In this document: one piece after another, positions 8,250 through 16,744 of the stretch
Layout of the letters: each line of letters opens with the position of its first letter
Numbering within the stretch: position 1 is the stretch's first letter
Assembly (NCBI GenBank): GCA_007859835.1
Contig: SJPJ01000001.1
Location: forward strand, 2,478,318 to 2,542,317
From: Novipirellula herctigrandis
Lineage (GTDB): Bacteria > Planctomycetota > Planctomycetia > Pirellulales > Pirellulaceae
Reading direction: 5' to 3'
DNA: 64,000 bases
Translations under genes and position numbers: made by a program
The notes under the pieces: generated by a model
What the model was told of the DNA's origin: nothing
What the model saw: the letters and a program-made list of their open reading frames with translations, nothing else
Database searches by the model: none

Positions 8250-8723
8250 ATGGCAAATCTCAACGGCTTTGATGCCAACACTGTCGAACCAGCCGACGAA
8301 CTCGAACCGATCCCCACTGGCAAGTACATCGCGGTCATCACCGACAGCGAAATGAAACCCACGAAGTCTGGCACGGGCAATTATCTGCAGTTGACGTTTC
8401 AGATCGTGGAGGGCGAGTACGCAAACCGTCTTCTCTGGGTGCGTCTCAACCTCGACAACCCCAACGCGACCGCGGTGGAAATCGCCCGGCGGGAGTTGTC
8501 TGCGATCTGCCGGTCGGTTGGCGTCTTGGTGCCAACCGACTCGGCGGACTTACACAACCTGCCATGCGTGATTCACGTGCGAGTCAAACGCCGCAACGAC
8601 ACCGGCGAATTGCAAAACGAAGTGAAGGGCTACTCGAAGAAGGACGCTGTTGCTCAGCCGATTGCCGCGTCGCAAGTCAGCGGCACGGACGACCAGGCCA
8701 CGTCCCCACCTTGGAAGCGTTAA
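8250..8723 (+). CDS. DUF669-type ssDNA-binding protein
   Basis: 157 aa. The sequence YIAVITDSEMKPTKSGTGNY, then LQLTFQIVEGEY and LLWVRLNLDNPN, matches the OB-fold-like pattern of DUF669 proteins, phage ssDNA-binding proteins. The tail is polar and Pro/Ser rich and ends in SPPWKR. In SSBs such tails recruit partners, here probably the Sak4-like ATPase 57 bp upstream. A strong terminator follows at 8749, so the unit 7159-8723 can be transcribed separately. Confidence 0.8.
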   Translation: MANLNGFDANTVEPADELEPIPTGKYIAVITDSEMKPTKSGTGNYLQLTFQIVEGEYANRLLWVRLNLDNPNATAVEIARRELSAICRSVGVLVPTDSADLHNLPCVIHVRVKRRNDTGELQNEVKGYSKKDAVAQPIAASQVSGTDDQATSPPWKR

Positions 8724-8748
8724 CCGCCCGACAGCTTCCAAGGAACGG

Positions 8749-8787
8749 CACCCAGTCAGCAATGGATTGTTGGCTGGGTGTTTTTAT
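8749..8787 (+). terminator. Rho-independent terminator after ssDNA-binding gene
   Basis: CACCCAG and CTGGGTG arms extend to a 14-bp stem with G-T pairs (8749-8780, loop TGGA), followed by TTTTTATT. Confidence 0.9.
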
Positions 8788-8816
8788 TCGCTCGTTGAAC
8801 ATCGAAATAAGCCACC

Positions 8817-9335
8817 ATGATCAGACTCACGTTGCCGTATCCGCCTTCAGTCAATCATTACTGGCGACACGTTGGCAACCGCGTGTTGATCAGCAAGGAG
8901 GGCAGAAAGTATCGAGCGGCCGTCAGTTCGCTGCTGAATCGCAAGAACGTCGAAACGCTCACTGGCGACTTGATCGTCGACATCGTCGTTTATCCGCCTG
9001 ATCGACGCCGGCGTGATGTCGATAACTGTTTGAAGGCGATGTTGGACTCGATGCAGTGGGGCGGTGCGTACGAGGACGATAGCCAGATCGTGCGGTTGAC
9101 GATCGAGAAGCGAGAACCGGCACCGAAAGCGGGCAACGCCGAAGTTGTCATTCAACGCATCCCAGCACCGATGGGGAAAGCCGGCTTTCGTTCATGCTTG
9201 CGCTGCGACGAGGCCTTTGTTTCAACGGGACCAGGCAATCGCATCTGCGAAAACTGCACGTGCATCAACGACTTGCTGCCATCGTCGCTGCCTATTGAGC
9301 GAGGTAGCAAACGGCACAACGGGGAGTTGATGTGA
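8817..9335 (+). CDS. RusA-family Holliday junction endonuclease with Zn ribbon
   Basis: 172 aa. The first about 120 residues are RusA-like: PYPPSVNHYWRH at the start, PDRRRRDVDNCLKAMLDSM containing the catalytic-type Asp residues, and YEDDSQIVRLTIEK. RusA cleaves four-way junctions at the end of phage recombination or before packaging. The C-terminal about 50 residues carry CLRCDEAF and CENCTC, a four-Cys zinc-ribbon-like extension that classical RusA (about 120 aa) lacks. The stop overlaps the following helicase start by one base, indicating coupled translation. Confidence 0.9.
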   Translation: MIRLTLPYPPSVNHYWRHVGNRVLISKEGRKYRAAVSSLLNRKNVETLTGDLIVDIVVYPPDRRRRDVDNCLKAMLDSMQWGGAYEDDSQIVRLTIEKREPAPKAGNAEVVIQRIPAPMGKAGFRSCLRCDEAFVSTGPGNRICENCTCINDLLPSSLPIERGSKRHNGELM

Positions 9336-10996
9336 TGAAATTGCGTTCCTACCAACAAGCCGCTGTCGATGCGGTCTACGATCACTTGCGAAACCGCGAC
9401 GACAATCCCGTCGCGGTCTTGCCGACGGGTGCGGGTAAGAGTCTCGTGCTGGCGAAGATTGCGTCCGACGCTGTTCAGCAATGGAACGGTCGCGTACTGA
9501 TCTTGGCTCACGTCAAAGAGTTACTCGAACAGAATGCTGACAAGGTCCGTCGGCTGTATCCTGACATCAAGGTCGGGCTGTATTCGGCTGGACTCAAGAA
9601 ACGCGACACGAACACGCCGGTACTCGTTGCCGGGATCCAGAGCGTCTACAAGCGAGCATGTGACCTCGATCCGTTCGATTTGATCATTGTCGACGAAGCC
9701 CATCTGATTTCAAAGAAGGGCGACGGCATGTACCGGCAATTCCTGGCCGATTGCAAAGTCATCAATCCGCATGTTCGTGTCATCGGCTTGACCGCGACGC
9801 CATTCCGACTCGACTCCGGTATGATCTGCTCGCCTGAGCACTTCTTGAATCAAGTCTGTTACGAGATTGGCATCAAGGAATTGATCCGCGACGGTTACTT
9901 GAGTTCGCTCATTTCCAAGGCCGGCGTGAATCGAGCCGATTTTGGTGGCCTTCATCTCCGCGCCGGCGAGTTCGTCAGCGAAGAAGTCGAGTCTTTGGTC
10001 AACGACGACGCCCTCGTGTCCGCCGCGTGTGGCGAGATCGTGGAACTGACGGCCGACCGCCGGACAGTGCTGATCTTTGCGTCGTCCGTCGCGCACGGGC
10101 GGCGTGTTGTCGAAGTGTTGCTGGCGAACCACGCCATCGAATGCGGTTTCGTCACTGGCGAGACGCCAGCCAGCGAACGAGACGAATTGTTGGCCCGCTT
10201 TCGTGGCGATGATCCGACCTCGCTGCTTGGCTCTGATCCACTGCGTTTCCTTTGCAACGTGAACGTGCTCACCACTGGTTTCGACGCACCGCGAGTCGAT
10301 TGCGTCGTGATGCTGCGTCCGACCATGTCACCCGGACTGCTCTACCAATGCGTCGGCCGCGGTTTCCGCTTGCATCCCGATAAGGAGAACTGCCTCGTCC
10401 TCGATTTCGGCGGAAACATCGAGCGACATGGGCCGATCGACCAGATCAAGCCAAAGGACAAAGCCAAACGACCAGACCAAGGTCCGCCGGCAAAGGAGTG
10501 TGAGAAGTGCCATGCGTTAGTCGCATGTTGCTATGCGAATTGTCCCGAGTGCGGTCATCCGTTCCCGCCGCCGGAACGCGAAGCCCACGACGCCGAGGCA
10601 AGCGAGGCCGGCGTGCTGTCTGGCGAAGTCACTGATACCGAGTGCGACGTCCAAGACATCATCTATCGCATCCATCGCAAACGTGACGCGGACGAGGACG
10701 CACCACGATGCCTGCGAGTCGACTACATGATTGGCTTGGATCATTGGCAGAGCGAATTCATCTGCATCGAGCACTCTGGCTACGCACGTCGAAAAGCCGA
10801 AGCGTGGTGGCGTGATCGGTGCCTGGATCCTTGTCCGACCAGTGCAGAAGAAGCCCTCGACATCGCCGACGCTGGTTTGCTTGCAGCGACCGAAACGCTG
10901 ACAGTCCGCTCAATCGCAGGCCAGAAATACGATCGCATTATTAGACAGACGATTGGTGAAATTCCAAACGCGGCATTGGAAGAGGCACCATTTTGA
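9335..10996 (+). CDS. DEAD/DEAH-box phage helicase with Zn finger
   Basis: 553 aa from the ATG at 9335 (GGGGAG at 9321-9326; GTG 9332 is also in frame). Walker A LPTGAGKS is at 29-36, VDEAHLI at 119-125, GLTATPFRLDSG follows, and QCVGRGFRLHP is motif VI. A four-Cys finger (CEKCHALVACC...CPECGHPF) lies near residue 390, then a C-terminal domain rich in Trp/Arg (ARRKAEAWWRDR). This matches the SF2 helicases that many phages encode next to a primase. It probably unwinds the origin or recombination intermediates. One-base overlaps on both sides put it in the RusA-helicase-primase operon. Confidence 0.9.
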   Translation: MKLRSYQQAAVDAVYDHLRNRDDNPVAVLPTGAGKSLVLAKIASDAVQQWNGRVLILAHVKELLEQNADKVRRLYPDIKVGLYSAGLKKRDTNTPVLVAGIQSVYKRACDLDPFDLIIVDEAHLISKKGDGMYRQFLADCKVINPHVRVIGLTATPFRLDSGMICSPEHFLNQVCYEIGIKELIRDGYLSSLISKAGVNRADFGGLHLRAGEFVSEEVESLVNDDALVSAACGEIVELTADRRTVLIFASSVAHGRRVVEVLLANHAIECGFVTGETPASERDELLARFRGDDPTSLLGSDPLRFLCNVNVLTTGFDAPRVDCVVMLRPTMSPGLLYQCVGRGFRLHPDKENCLVLDFGGNIERHGPIDQIKPKDKAKRPDQGPPAKECEKCHALVACCYANCPECGHPFPPPEREAHDAEASEAGVLSGEVTDTECDVQDIIYRIHRKRDADEDAPRCLRVDYMIGLDHWQSEFICIEHSGYARRKAEAWWRDRCLDPCPTSAEEALDIADAGLLAATETLTVRSIAGQKYDRIIRQTIGEIPNAALEEAPF

Positions 10997-13263
10997 TGGC
11001 CGATTTGCGGGAGCAGGTTGCGATTCATCGCCAGCGTGGATGGTTTTGCGTACCGCTGCGCCCTCGATCGAAGTCACCGGCACGACGTGACTGGACTAAT
11101 CTGCGATTGAAACCCGAGGTCTTTCCCGAGCAGGGTAATATCGGCATCATTCTTGGCGAACCGTCAGGGTGGCTCGTCGATGTCGATCTCGATTGTCCTG
11201 AAGCGATCGAACTAGCCGACAGCTACCTTCCGCCAACGCCGGCGATCACCGGCCGGCCGTCAGCCCAACGATCGCATCGTTGGTACTTGGCAGTTGGAGC
11301 GACGACCGAGAAACACGCCGATCCAAATAACGGTTCGATGATTGTCGAGCTGCGATCCACCGGAACTCAAACTGTCGTCGGCCCCAGCATCCATCCCGAA
11401 GGCGAAACCTACGATGTTCTCGAAAGCGAACCAGCGACCGTCCCCGCACCAATGTTGGCTGCGTGCGTGAAAGCACTCGCCGACGCGGTGATCGTCAAGC
11501 GTGGTGTGCCGGTATCAATCAAGCAGCCGACCTCATCGACGCGGTTTGCGTCGGATGGTGATGTCGAGGCCCGAGCCGTTGCCTACTTGAATGCCATGCC
11601 GCCGGCGATTGCGGGCAGCAGCGGTCACTCGCAAACGTTCGCCGCCGCGACAGCGCTGGTTCACGGTTTTGGCATCGAACCGGATCGTGCCCTGGCGATT
11701 CTCGCTGCGGACTACAACCCACGATGTTCGCCGCCCTGGTCCGATCGCGAACTCCAACACAAGATCAACCAAGCCGCCATCAAATCTCACGACCGGCCGT
11801 TTGGTTGGCTCCGCGATGACGGTCCGATCGAAACGGCAAGCGACGTCGATCTGTCCGGTTTCATGACGATGCCAAAGGTGGCCGTTTCCGAAGAGGATAA
11901 GCCGCCGTCCAAATTCACAGGCATGGCGGATCCTGGAATGTTGCCCGAGCGGTTGTTTGAAGTTCCCGGATTCGTTCGCCGCGTCATGGACTTTTCGCTC
12001 GCCAACGCACCGTATCCGAACATCGGTCTCGCGTTCTGCGGCGCGATGGCATTGCAATCGTTCCTGGCCGGTCGCAAAGTCGCGACGACTGGCGATCTTC
12101 GCACAAACCTCTACTTGCTCGCGCTCGCCGGCAGCGGAACAGGCAAGGAATTTCCTCGAAAGGTGAATTCGCAAGTCTTATTTCAAATCGGCGAGGCGAA
12201 TTCGATCGGTGACAAGTTCGCGTCGGGCGAAGGCATCCAAGACGCCCTCGTCCGCAGCGGTCGCATGCTGTTTCAAAACGACGAAATGGACGGCGTACTG
12301 CGGCAGATCAATCTCGACCGCGAAAACAGCCGCGAGTCAATTCCGAACATTTTGCTGACGCTCTACACGTCCGCTGGCGATGTCTATCCGATCCGCGTGA
12401 AAGCAAACCAGAAAGAGGCACAGCATGTCGATCAGCCGCACCTGACGTTGTTCGGCACCGCGACGCCTCAATACTTCTACGAGTCGTTATCGAAGCGAAT
12501 GTTGACCAACGGGTTCTTTGCTCGGCTGAATATCATCGACGTTGGCAAGCGCGGCAAAGGTCAAACGCCCGGATCGGCAAGAGATGTTCCCGAGGAGGTT
12601 TTGGAGATCGCGAAGTGGTGGGCGGACTTCGAGCCTGGAAGTGGCAACTTCATGAAGTTCCATCCCAAACCACTCCGCGTCGTATTCACGCCGGAAGCGG
12701 AAACCGCGATTACGGAATTACGTGAACAAACCGAAGTGGAATACGACAAGGCCGACGACGCCGGTGACGAGGTGGCTCGTGCCGCATGGAGTCGGACGTG
12801 CGAGCACGCCAAGAAGCTGGCGTTGATCTACGCGGTCAGCGAAAACCATCTTCAACCAATGATCACGATTGATGCCGTGCGTTGGGCCAGCGAGTTTTCG
12901 CTGCACCAAACCCGCCGGCAGCTCTACCTCGCATCGGTTCACGTCGCCGAGAACCCGTTTCACGCCGAGTGCTTGAAATTCAAGAAACGTCTCGCCGACC
13001 GACCCAACTACACCATGGCTCGTCGTGAAATGATGCGTTCGATGACGTTGAAGGCAAGCGATTTCGATCAAATCGTACAAACGCTGATGCAGCAGGAAGA
13101 CATCGAACCGGTCACGATCGAAACGCGAACCAAACCGGCGTCGGGATATCGCCTCACCACGGTGCCCGATCTGCCCAAAAAATCCGTCAGCCAATCCGTC
13201 AGCGATGGTGCCGACGATTCTGACGTGTTGACGACCAATGCAACCGATTCGACCCCGGAATGA
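10996..13263 (+). CDS. Bifunctional primase-polymerase with C-terminal helicase-like ATPase
   Basis: 755 aa. The N-terminus (about 10-170) is Prim-Pol-like: LRPRSKSPARRDW, the metal-binding DxD-type strand WLVDVDLDC (about 59-67), SHRWYL and VVGPSIHPEGE. A primase C-terminal helical segment follows (about 190-260). The C-terminal half (about 320-690) resembles DUF3987/phage primase-associated ATPases, with the P-loop AGSGTGKEF near residue 380 and LFQNDEMDGVL as a Walker B-like strand. The protein would make primers and extend DNA at the element's origin. The start ATG overlaps the preceding stop. The 3' end contains two copies of the iteron-like decamer AATCCGTCAG, so coding DNA runs into the putative origin. 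Confidence 0.85.
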   Translation: MADLREQVAIHRQRGWFCVPLRPRSKSPARRDWTNLRLKPEVFPEQGNIGIILGEPSGWLVDVDLDCPEAIELADSYLPPTPAITGRPSAQRSHRWYLAVGATTEKHADPNNGSMIVELRSTGTQTVVGPSIHPEGETYDVLESEPATVPAPMLAACVKALADAVIVKRGVPVSIKQPTSSTRFASDGDVEARAVAYLNAMPPAIAGSSGHSQTFAAATALVHGFGIEPDRALAILAADYNPRCSPPWSDRELQHKINQAAIKSHDRPFGWLRDDGPIETASDVDLSGFMTMPKVAVSEEDKPPSKFTGMADPGMLPERLFEVPGFVRRVMDFSLANAPYPNIGLAFCGAMALQSFLAGRKVATTGDLRTNLYLLALAGSGTGKEFPRKVNSQVLFQIGEANSIGDKFASGEGIQDALVRSGRMLFQNDEMDGVLRQINLDRENSRESIPNILLTLYTSAGDVYPIRVKANQKEAQHVDQPHLTLFGTATPQYFYESLSKRMLTNGFFARLNIIDVGKRGKGQTPGSARDVPEEVLEIAKWWADFEPGSGNFMKFHPKPLRVVFTPEAETAITELREQTEVEYDKADDAGDEVARAAWSRTCEHAKKLALIYAVSENHLQPMITIDAVRWASEFSLHQTRRQLYLASVHVAENPFHAECLKFKKRLADRPNYTMARREMMRSMTLKASDFDQIVQTLMQQEDIEPVTIETRTKPASGYRLTTVPDLPKKSVSQSVSDGADDSDVLTTNATDSTPE

Positions 13264-13440
13264 GCGAATCTGTCAGCAAACGTCAGAGGGTCAAACTGAC
13301 GGATTCGCTGACGGTTTCGGTTGATGAAAACCCAACGATATACGAATAAAAACACTCTCTCTCTTAATACGTCAGTGTGTCAGTCCCACTCGCCCGCGAT
13401 ATACGTTTGCACGCATGAGGGGGCTGTCTGACGGATTCAT
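13181..13440. other. Iteron-like region, candidate replication origin
   Basis: CTGACGGATT or its complement occurs exactly at 13181-13190, 13193-13202, 13296-13305 and 13428-13437, with close variants at 13267-13276, 13308-13317 and 13366-13375. Several copies are paired 12 bp apart. The cluster encloses an AT-rich stretch (about 13323-13370) with GATATACG words, and lies directly after the primase gene. Iterons plus an AT-rich segment next to the initiator or primase are typical of phage and plasmid origins. An operator array is the alternative. Confidence 0.5.
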
Positions 13441-13484
13441 TCATGACGTTTCTCTATTTCCCCTCGCTCAAGAAGTCGTTCGCC

Positions 13485-13784
13485 ATGCCGCAATGCTTGA
13501 ACTGTCAGTTCTATCGCCAAGACAAAACCACGACGGAGCGAAACACCGGCAGCGGTGAATGCCGCAAGCGTCCGCCAATCGTTCCACGTGACTCACACGA
13601 TCGCTTCTATCCTAATTTTGCCATCTTCCCAACTGTCTTCGAGAACGATTGGTGCGGCGAGTTCACTCCACGACGCAACGCGTCGGCCGTCCGCCGCAAC
13701 ATCGAAGCCAACGCCGCCTTCGACGCGGCATCGCACGGGGATTCGAGGGTCGGCGACGTGTGCGGTCTCACCGGCAACGCGTAG
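13485..13784 (+). CDS. Small Cys-rich protein (putative zinc binding)
   Basis: 99 aa from the ATG 13485; an in-frame ATG at 13443 would add 14 residues with no better ribosome binding site. CLNCQFYRQ, GECRKRPP and DWCGEF provide four cysteines with the spacing of a small zinc-binding module seen in short phage proteins. The C-terminal half is polar. It lies between the iteron region and the DNA methyltransferase. No function is recognised. Confidence 0.65.
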   Translation: MPQCLNCQFYRQDKTTTERNTGSGECRKRPPIVPRDSHDRFYPNFAIFPTVFENDWCGEFTPRRNASAVRRNIEANAAFDAASHGDSRVGDVCGLTGNA

Positions 13785-13973
13785 GTACTCCCGGCCGATC
13801 CGTTCTCTGGTCAGGGCTACGGGAACAGCAGCCTTATTAGGCACAGTTAGTTTCGATTGTCCGAACAAGATTTCACGTCCGTCCGAACGCATCGGATCCC
13901 AAACCAACCAACCAGCAAACCAACGACCGACCGAACCCTTCCCGCTTCATTCTCTCGCCTTGGAAGGGCAAGC

Positions 13974-15284
13974 ATGCAGGTCGAAATGTGGTCGCTTGAT
14001 CGAATCAAGCCTTACGAAAACAACCCTCGCATTAATGACGACGCAGTCGATGCCGTCATTCTCTCGATCAACGAGTTCGGCTTTCGCCAGCCAATCGTGG
14101 TCGATACCGCCGGCGTCATCATCGTCGGACATACGCGTTTCAAGGCGGCGACGAAGATGGGACTCACGGAAGTGCCTGTTCACGTCGCGAAGGATATGGA
14201 ACCCGAGGCGGTCAAGGCATACCGCATTGCGGACAATCGCACTGGCGAGAACGCGCAGTGGGACTACGACCTGCTGCCATTGGAAATCGGCGGATTACAA
14301 GAATCAGGTTTCGATGTTGAGTTGCTAGGCTTCGACGCCGATGAACTCGCCAAGCTGCTCGATCCCGGCGTCACACAGGGTTTGACGGATCCGGACGACA
14401 TTCCCGAACCGCCAGACGAAGCGATCACGCAACGCGGTGATCTTTGGATTCTCGGCGATCACCGCTTGCTGTGTGGGGACTCAACCAGTGTCGAGGACCT
14501 CGATCGGCTGCTCGCCGGCGCGAAGATCCACCTCTGCAATACCGATCCACCGTACAACGTGAAAGTTGAACCACGCAGCAAGAATGCGATCGCGGCCGGC
14601 AACAGTTCGTTTGAGGCTGGCAAAAGCAAGACGAAAGAAGGCCCGAAGAAGATGAGGGCCAAGGATCGGCCGCTCGCCAACGACTTCGTTTCGGACGAAG
14701 AGTTCGACCGATTGCTGAAAGCGTGGTTTGGCAACATCACTCGCGTGCTCGAACCCGGCCGTTGCTTTTACATTTGGGGTGGCTTCTCCAACATCGCAAA
14801 CTACCCACCGGTCCTGGCCGCGGCCGGTTTGTATTTTTCGCAGGCCATCATTTGGGACAAGCAACACCCCGTGATGACCCGCAAAGATTTCATGGGGGCA
14901 CATGAGTGGGCGTTCTACGGATGGAAAGAAGGTGCAGGCCACAAGTACTTCGGGCCAAACAATGCGACTGACCTGTGGCACGTCAAGAAAATTGCCCCAC
15001 AGAAACTCGAACACCTCACCGGCAAGCCGGCTGAACTCGCGGTGTTGGCAATGCAGTATTCATCCCGCAAGGGCGAGAACGTGCTCGACCTGTTCGGCGG
15101 GAGTGGCTCGACGCTGATTGGTGCCGAGCAGACCGGCCGCAAGGCGTTCTTGATGGAACTCGACCCGCCGTACTGCGATGTGATCGTTGATCGTTACCAA
15201 CGCTTCACCGGTAAGAAAGCAATCCTCGAACGGACCGGCGAGTCGCCAATCCCCGTTGGCAAACGCGAGGAGAACATGCGGTGA
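13974..15284 (+). CDS. ParB-domain/DNA methyltransferase fusion (N6-A or N4-C)
   Basis: 436 aa. Residues about 1-125 form a ParB/Srx N-terminal domain (PIVVDTAGVIIVGHTRFKAA, RIADNRTGE). After a linker comes a beta-class methyltransferase: DPPYNVKVEP (motif IV, about residue 190) precedes DLFGGSGSTLIGAEQTGRKA (motif I, about 365-385). The enzyme would methylate exocyclic amino groups of phage DNA, perhaps protecting it from host restriction. ParB-methylase fusions are common in phages; the ParB part probably contributes DNA binding or nucleotide hydrolysis. I chose the ATG at 13974 because GGAAGGG precedes it; the frame is open from 13857. It abuts a convergent gene. No cognate nuclease is adjacent. 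Confidence 0.9.
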   Translation: MQVEMWSLDRIKPYENNPRINDDAVDAVILSINEFGFRQPIVVDTAGVIIVGHTRFKAATKMGLTEVPVHVAKDMEPEAVKAYRIADNRTGENAQWDYDLLPLEIGGLQESGFDVELLGFDADELAKLLDPGVTQGLTDPDDIPEPPDEAITQRGDLWILGDHRLLCGDSTSVEDLDRLLAGAKIHLCNTDPPYNVKVEPRSKNAIAAGNSSFEAGKSKTKEGPKKMRAKDRPLANDFVSDEEFDRLLKAWFGNITRVLEPGRCFYIWGGFSNIANYPPVLAAAGLYFSQAIIWDKQHPVMTRKDFMGAHEWAFYGWKEGAGHKYFGPNNATDLWHVKKIAPQKLEHLTGKPAELAVLAMQYSSRKGENVLDLFGGSGSTLIGAEQTGRKAFLMELDPPYCDVIVDRYQRFTGKKAILERTGESPIPVGKREENMR

Positions 15285-15605
15285 CTAGAGTTCCTTGCAG
15301 GACCAAGCTCCGTCGTCAAAGACATAGACGAATCGAGCGCCGCAATTCCTCGCAAAGTCAATCAGTGAGCCGTTGGTCGGCAACTTGGCCGGCGGATCGC
15401 CGTCTGAGAAGCGTTCGGCCTCGCCTGTCTCGCGATTCAGACAACGCAAGTCGCCACTCGAGACGAGTTCCTCGGCGGCGGTTTGAGTTTGGTAGCTTTG
15501 CATCAGAATTTCTCCGGTGTGTTCGGGGTAACCGTCGTAGTGAAGGTAGACCGCTGCGTACGTTCGGTCGGCGCGGCGGACGGCGATCGTCGCTCGTGTG
15601 GACAT
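15285..15605 (-). CDS. Hypothetical phage protein (106 aa)
   Basis: 106 aa. It begins MSTRATIAVRRADRTYAAVY, with a hydrophobic beta pattern, then LHYDGYPEHTGEIL, a motif I associate with small phage proteins that respond to tabulated arguments only in the sense of conserved sequence, without known function. The C-terminus has an aromatic/acidic end (FVYVFDDGAWSC). GGAG is 8-10 bases upstream of the ATG at 15605. It is the last gene of the four-gene unit started by the element at 16297-16339, and it abuts the methyltransferase stop. Confidence 0.65.
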   Translation of the reverse strand: MSTRATIAVRRADRTYAAVYLHYDGYPEHTGEILMQSYQTQTAAEELVSSGDLRCLNRETGEAERFSDGDPPAKLPTNGSLIDFARNCGARFVYVFDDGAWSCKEL

Positions 15606-15617
15606 GGTGGTTTCTCC

Positions 15618-15833
15618 TCAGTTCGTTGTGTCGGTCGGCAGTCGTTCGACGACGTCCGGTGGAATGGAAAGCATCAGCGACCGGCCGCCCGCCCAATCGA
15701 CATCGACTTGCGTCCAATCGCTATGCGGATAAACGCCGGCCACCGTTCCGATGGTGCCGGCGGGAATCGGGTCGGGATCGTCGGTCATCGAAAGCAACCG
15801 CACGCGATCGCCCGCCTTAAGATTCGTTTTCAT
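15618..15833 (-). CDS. DUF4314-like small protein
   Basis: 71 aa. LKAGDRVRLLSMTDDPDPIP then GTIGTVAG and VDVDWAGGRSLMLSIPPD resembles DUF4314, a small SH3-like beta-barrel common in phages and conjugative elements. Function unknown. It is spaced 12 bp from its neighbours on each side in the four-gene minus-strand unit. AGGAAA precedes the ATG at 15833. Confidence 0.75.
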   Translation of the reverse strand: MKTNLKAGDRVRLLSMTDDPDPIPAGTIGTVAGVYPHSDWTQVDVDWAGGRSLMLSIPPDVVERLPTDTTN

Positions 15834-15844
15834 GGTTTCGTTTC

Positions 15845-16078
15845 CTAGGTGCGAGCGTTGTTGGTTTCGTCGACCAGTGCGGCGACTTCAGAAAGTTGAG
15901 CGTTGACCAAGTTCAACGCTCGCACGTGTGCCCATCGCAGTGCATTGTTGTCCGGCCGAATCATTCGGTCGAGTTGCAACTCGATGTGTTGCAGCAGGTC
16001 GCGTGCTATCTGGTGAGCATTTTCGTAGGCCGGCGCGGGTTGGATTGGCCGAGGGTTAAGCGTTTGAACTTTGCTCAT
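15845..16078 (-). CDS. Hypothetical phage protein (77 aa)
   Basis: 77 aa, mostly helical (HQIARDLLQHIELQLDRMIR and LRWAHVRALNLVNAQLSEVA). The length and the pairing of an Ile/Leu-rich helix with WAHVRALN resembles the 69-aa protein at 17924-18133 (INWGHVGSLQHLCERLKEL), so the two may be distant paralogues. Its start overlaps the preceding stop (ATGA). No family is recognised. Confidence 0.6.
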   Translation of the reverse strand: MSKVQTLNPRPIQPAPAYENAHQIARDLLQHIELQLDRMIRPDNNALRWAHVRALNLVNAQLSEVAALVDETNNART

Positions 16079-16260
16079 TGCTGGTCTCCTTTCTCGTTGA
16101 GATAGATTTCGGTGCCGTTTTCGAGTTTGACCTTGGCCGCGTCGACGCGTTTCGCATCGGCGACGATTGTTTGCACTGGTAGTCGTTCTTCAACTTCGAT
16201 TCGCCGGCCATCGGCGAAGACAACAGTCGATCGCCACCGCTGCGGTTGCACATTCGTCAT
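16075..16260 (-). CDS. Hypothetical phage protein (61 aa)
   Basis: 61 aa beginning MTNVQPQRWRSTVVFADG, a small beta-strand protein with a charged C-terminus. I start at the ATG 16260, preceded by GGAG; a longer frame to 16317 would read into the repeated promoter-like element and is rejected. It is the first gene of the unit driven by that element. Function unknown. Confidence 0.6.
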   Translation of the reverse strand: MTNVQPQRWRSTVVFADGRRIEVEERLPVQTIVADAKRVDAAKVKLENGTEIYLNEKGDQQ

Positions 16261-16296
16261 TTCATTTCTCCGTTCGTGTTGTTTGAAAAACCGTTC

Positions 16297-16339
16297 GTAC
16301 AACCACACATGAGCCATGAGTTTGCCGGCACATCAAGCG
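16297..16339 (-). promoter_or_regulatory. 43-bp promoter-like repeat, copy 1
   Basis: First of five ungapped copies. On the plus strand the invariant core is ACACATGAGCCAT (here within 16304-16318) and the right end is CAAGCG. Read in the gene direction it begins CGCTTG, a possible -35. The next gene starts 36 nt downstream. This copy serves the four-gene unit 16260-15285 and is the most divergent in the middle. Confidence 0.65.
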
Positions 16340-16450
16340 ACGTCCGCGAAACATTCCAAAACTTGTGAATGTTTCTCGCCTGAACGCAATTACCCGCGAC
16401 GTTGCCGCGTGTCGCGTCGCTCGGTTGCGCCGCGTGGTTACGGCCGTCAC

Positions 16451-16485
16451 GACGAAACGCCCGCACGTTGCCAACGTCGGGCGTT
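16451..16485 (-). terminator. Hairpin terminator after gene 16502-16735
   Basis: AACGCCCG(ACGTT)/AACGTGCGGGCGTT arms with one bulge form a long hairpin (16456-16485). TTTCGTC follows in the direction of transcription. It lies about 16 bp beyond the stop codon. Confidence 0.6.
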
Positions 16486-16501
16486 GTCGGCGGCGTTCGG
16501 C

Positions 16502-16735
16502 CTAGAAGCCGAGCGGTACCAAAACGTGGGCGTTCTTGCCCGTGACCGCGAACTCTTCGCCGGCCGTCGTCCTCGCGTAGATCGCGTCTCCGCGGCGGAC
16601 CACATATTCCACCACGCCGGCTTCAAAGTTGTCGCCGGCGATCGACCGCAGTTCGTAACCCATGTCGGGTTCCGGCGGTGCGGTTTCTCCTTCGGCCAAG
16701 TCGGTGACTTGGCGGACGTTGCAAATGAACTTCAT
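16502..16735 (-). CDS. Hypothetical phage protein (77 aa)
   Basis: 77 aa, beginning MKFICNVRQVTDLAEG, beta-rich, with VEYVVRRGDAIYARTTAGEE as an SH3-like pattern. No family is recognised. It is 9 bp downstream of the HARE-HTH gene and probably the last gene of the unit started at 17688-17730. A hairpin terminator follows. Confidence 0.6.
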   Translation of the reverse strand: MKFICNVRQVTDLAEGETAPPEPDMGYELRSIAGDNFEAGVVEYVVRRGDAIYARTTAGEEFAVTGKNAHVLVPLGF

Positions 16736-16744
16736 CGCTACGCC

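Noticed and set aside
13555-14328. Plus-strand frame of 257 codons
   Set aside because: Overlaps the Cys-rich protein and the methyltransferase, both with recognisable motifs, in another frame.
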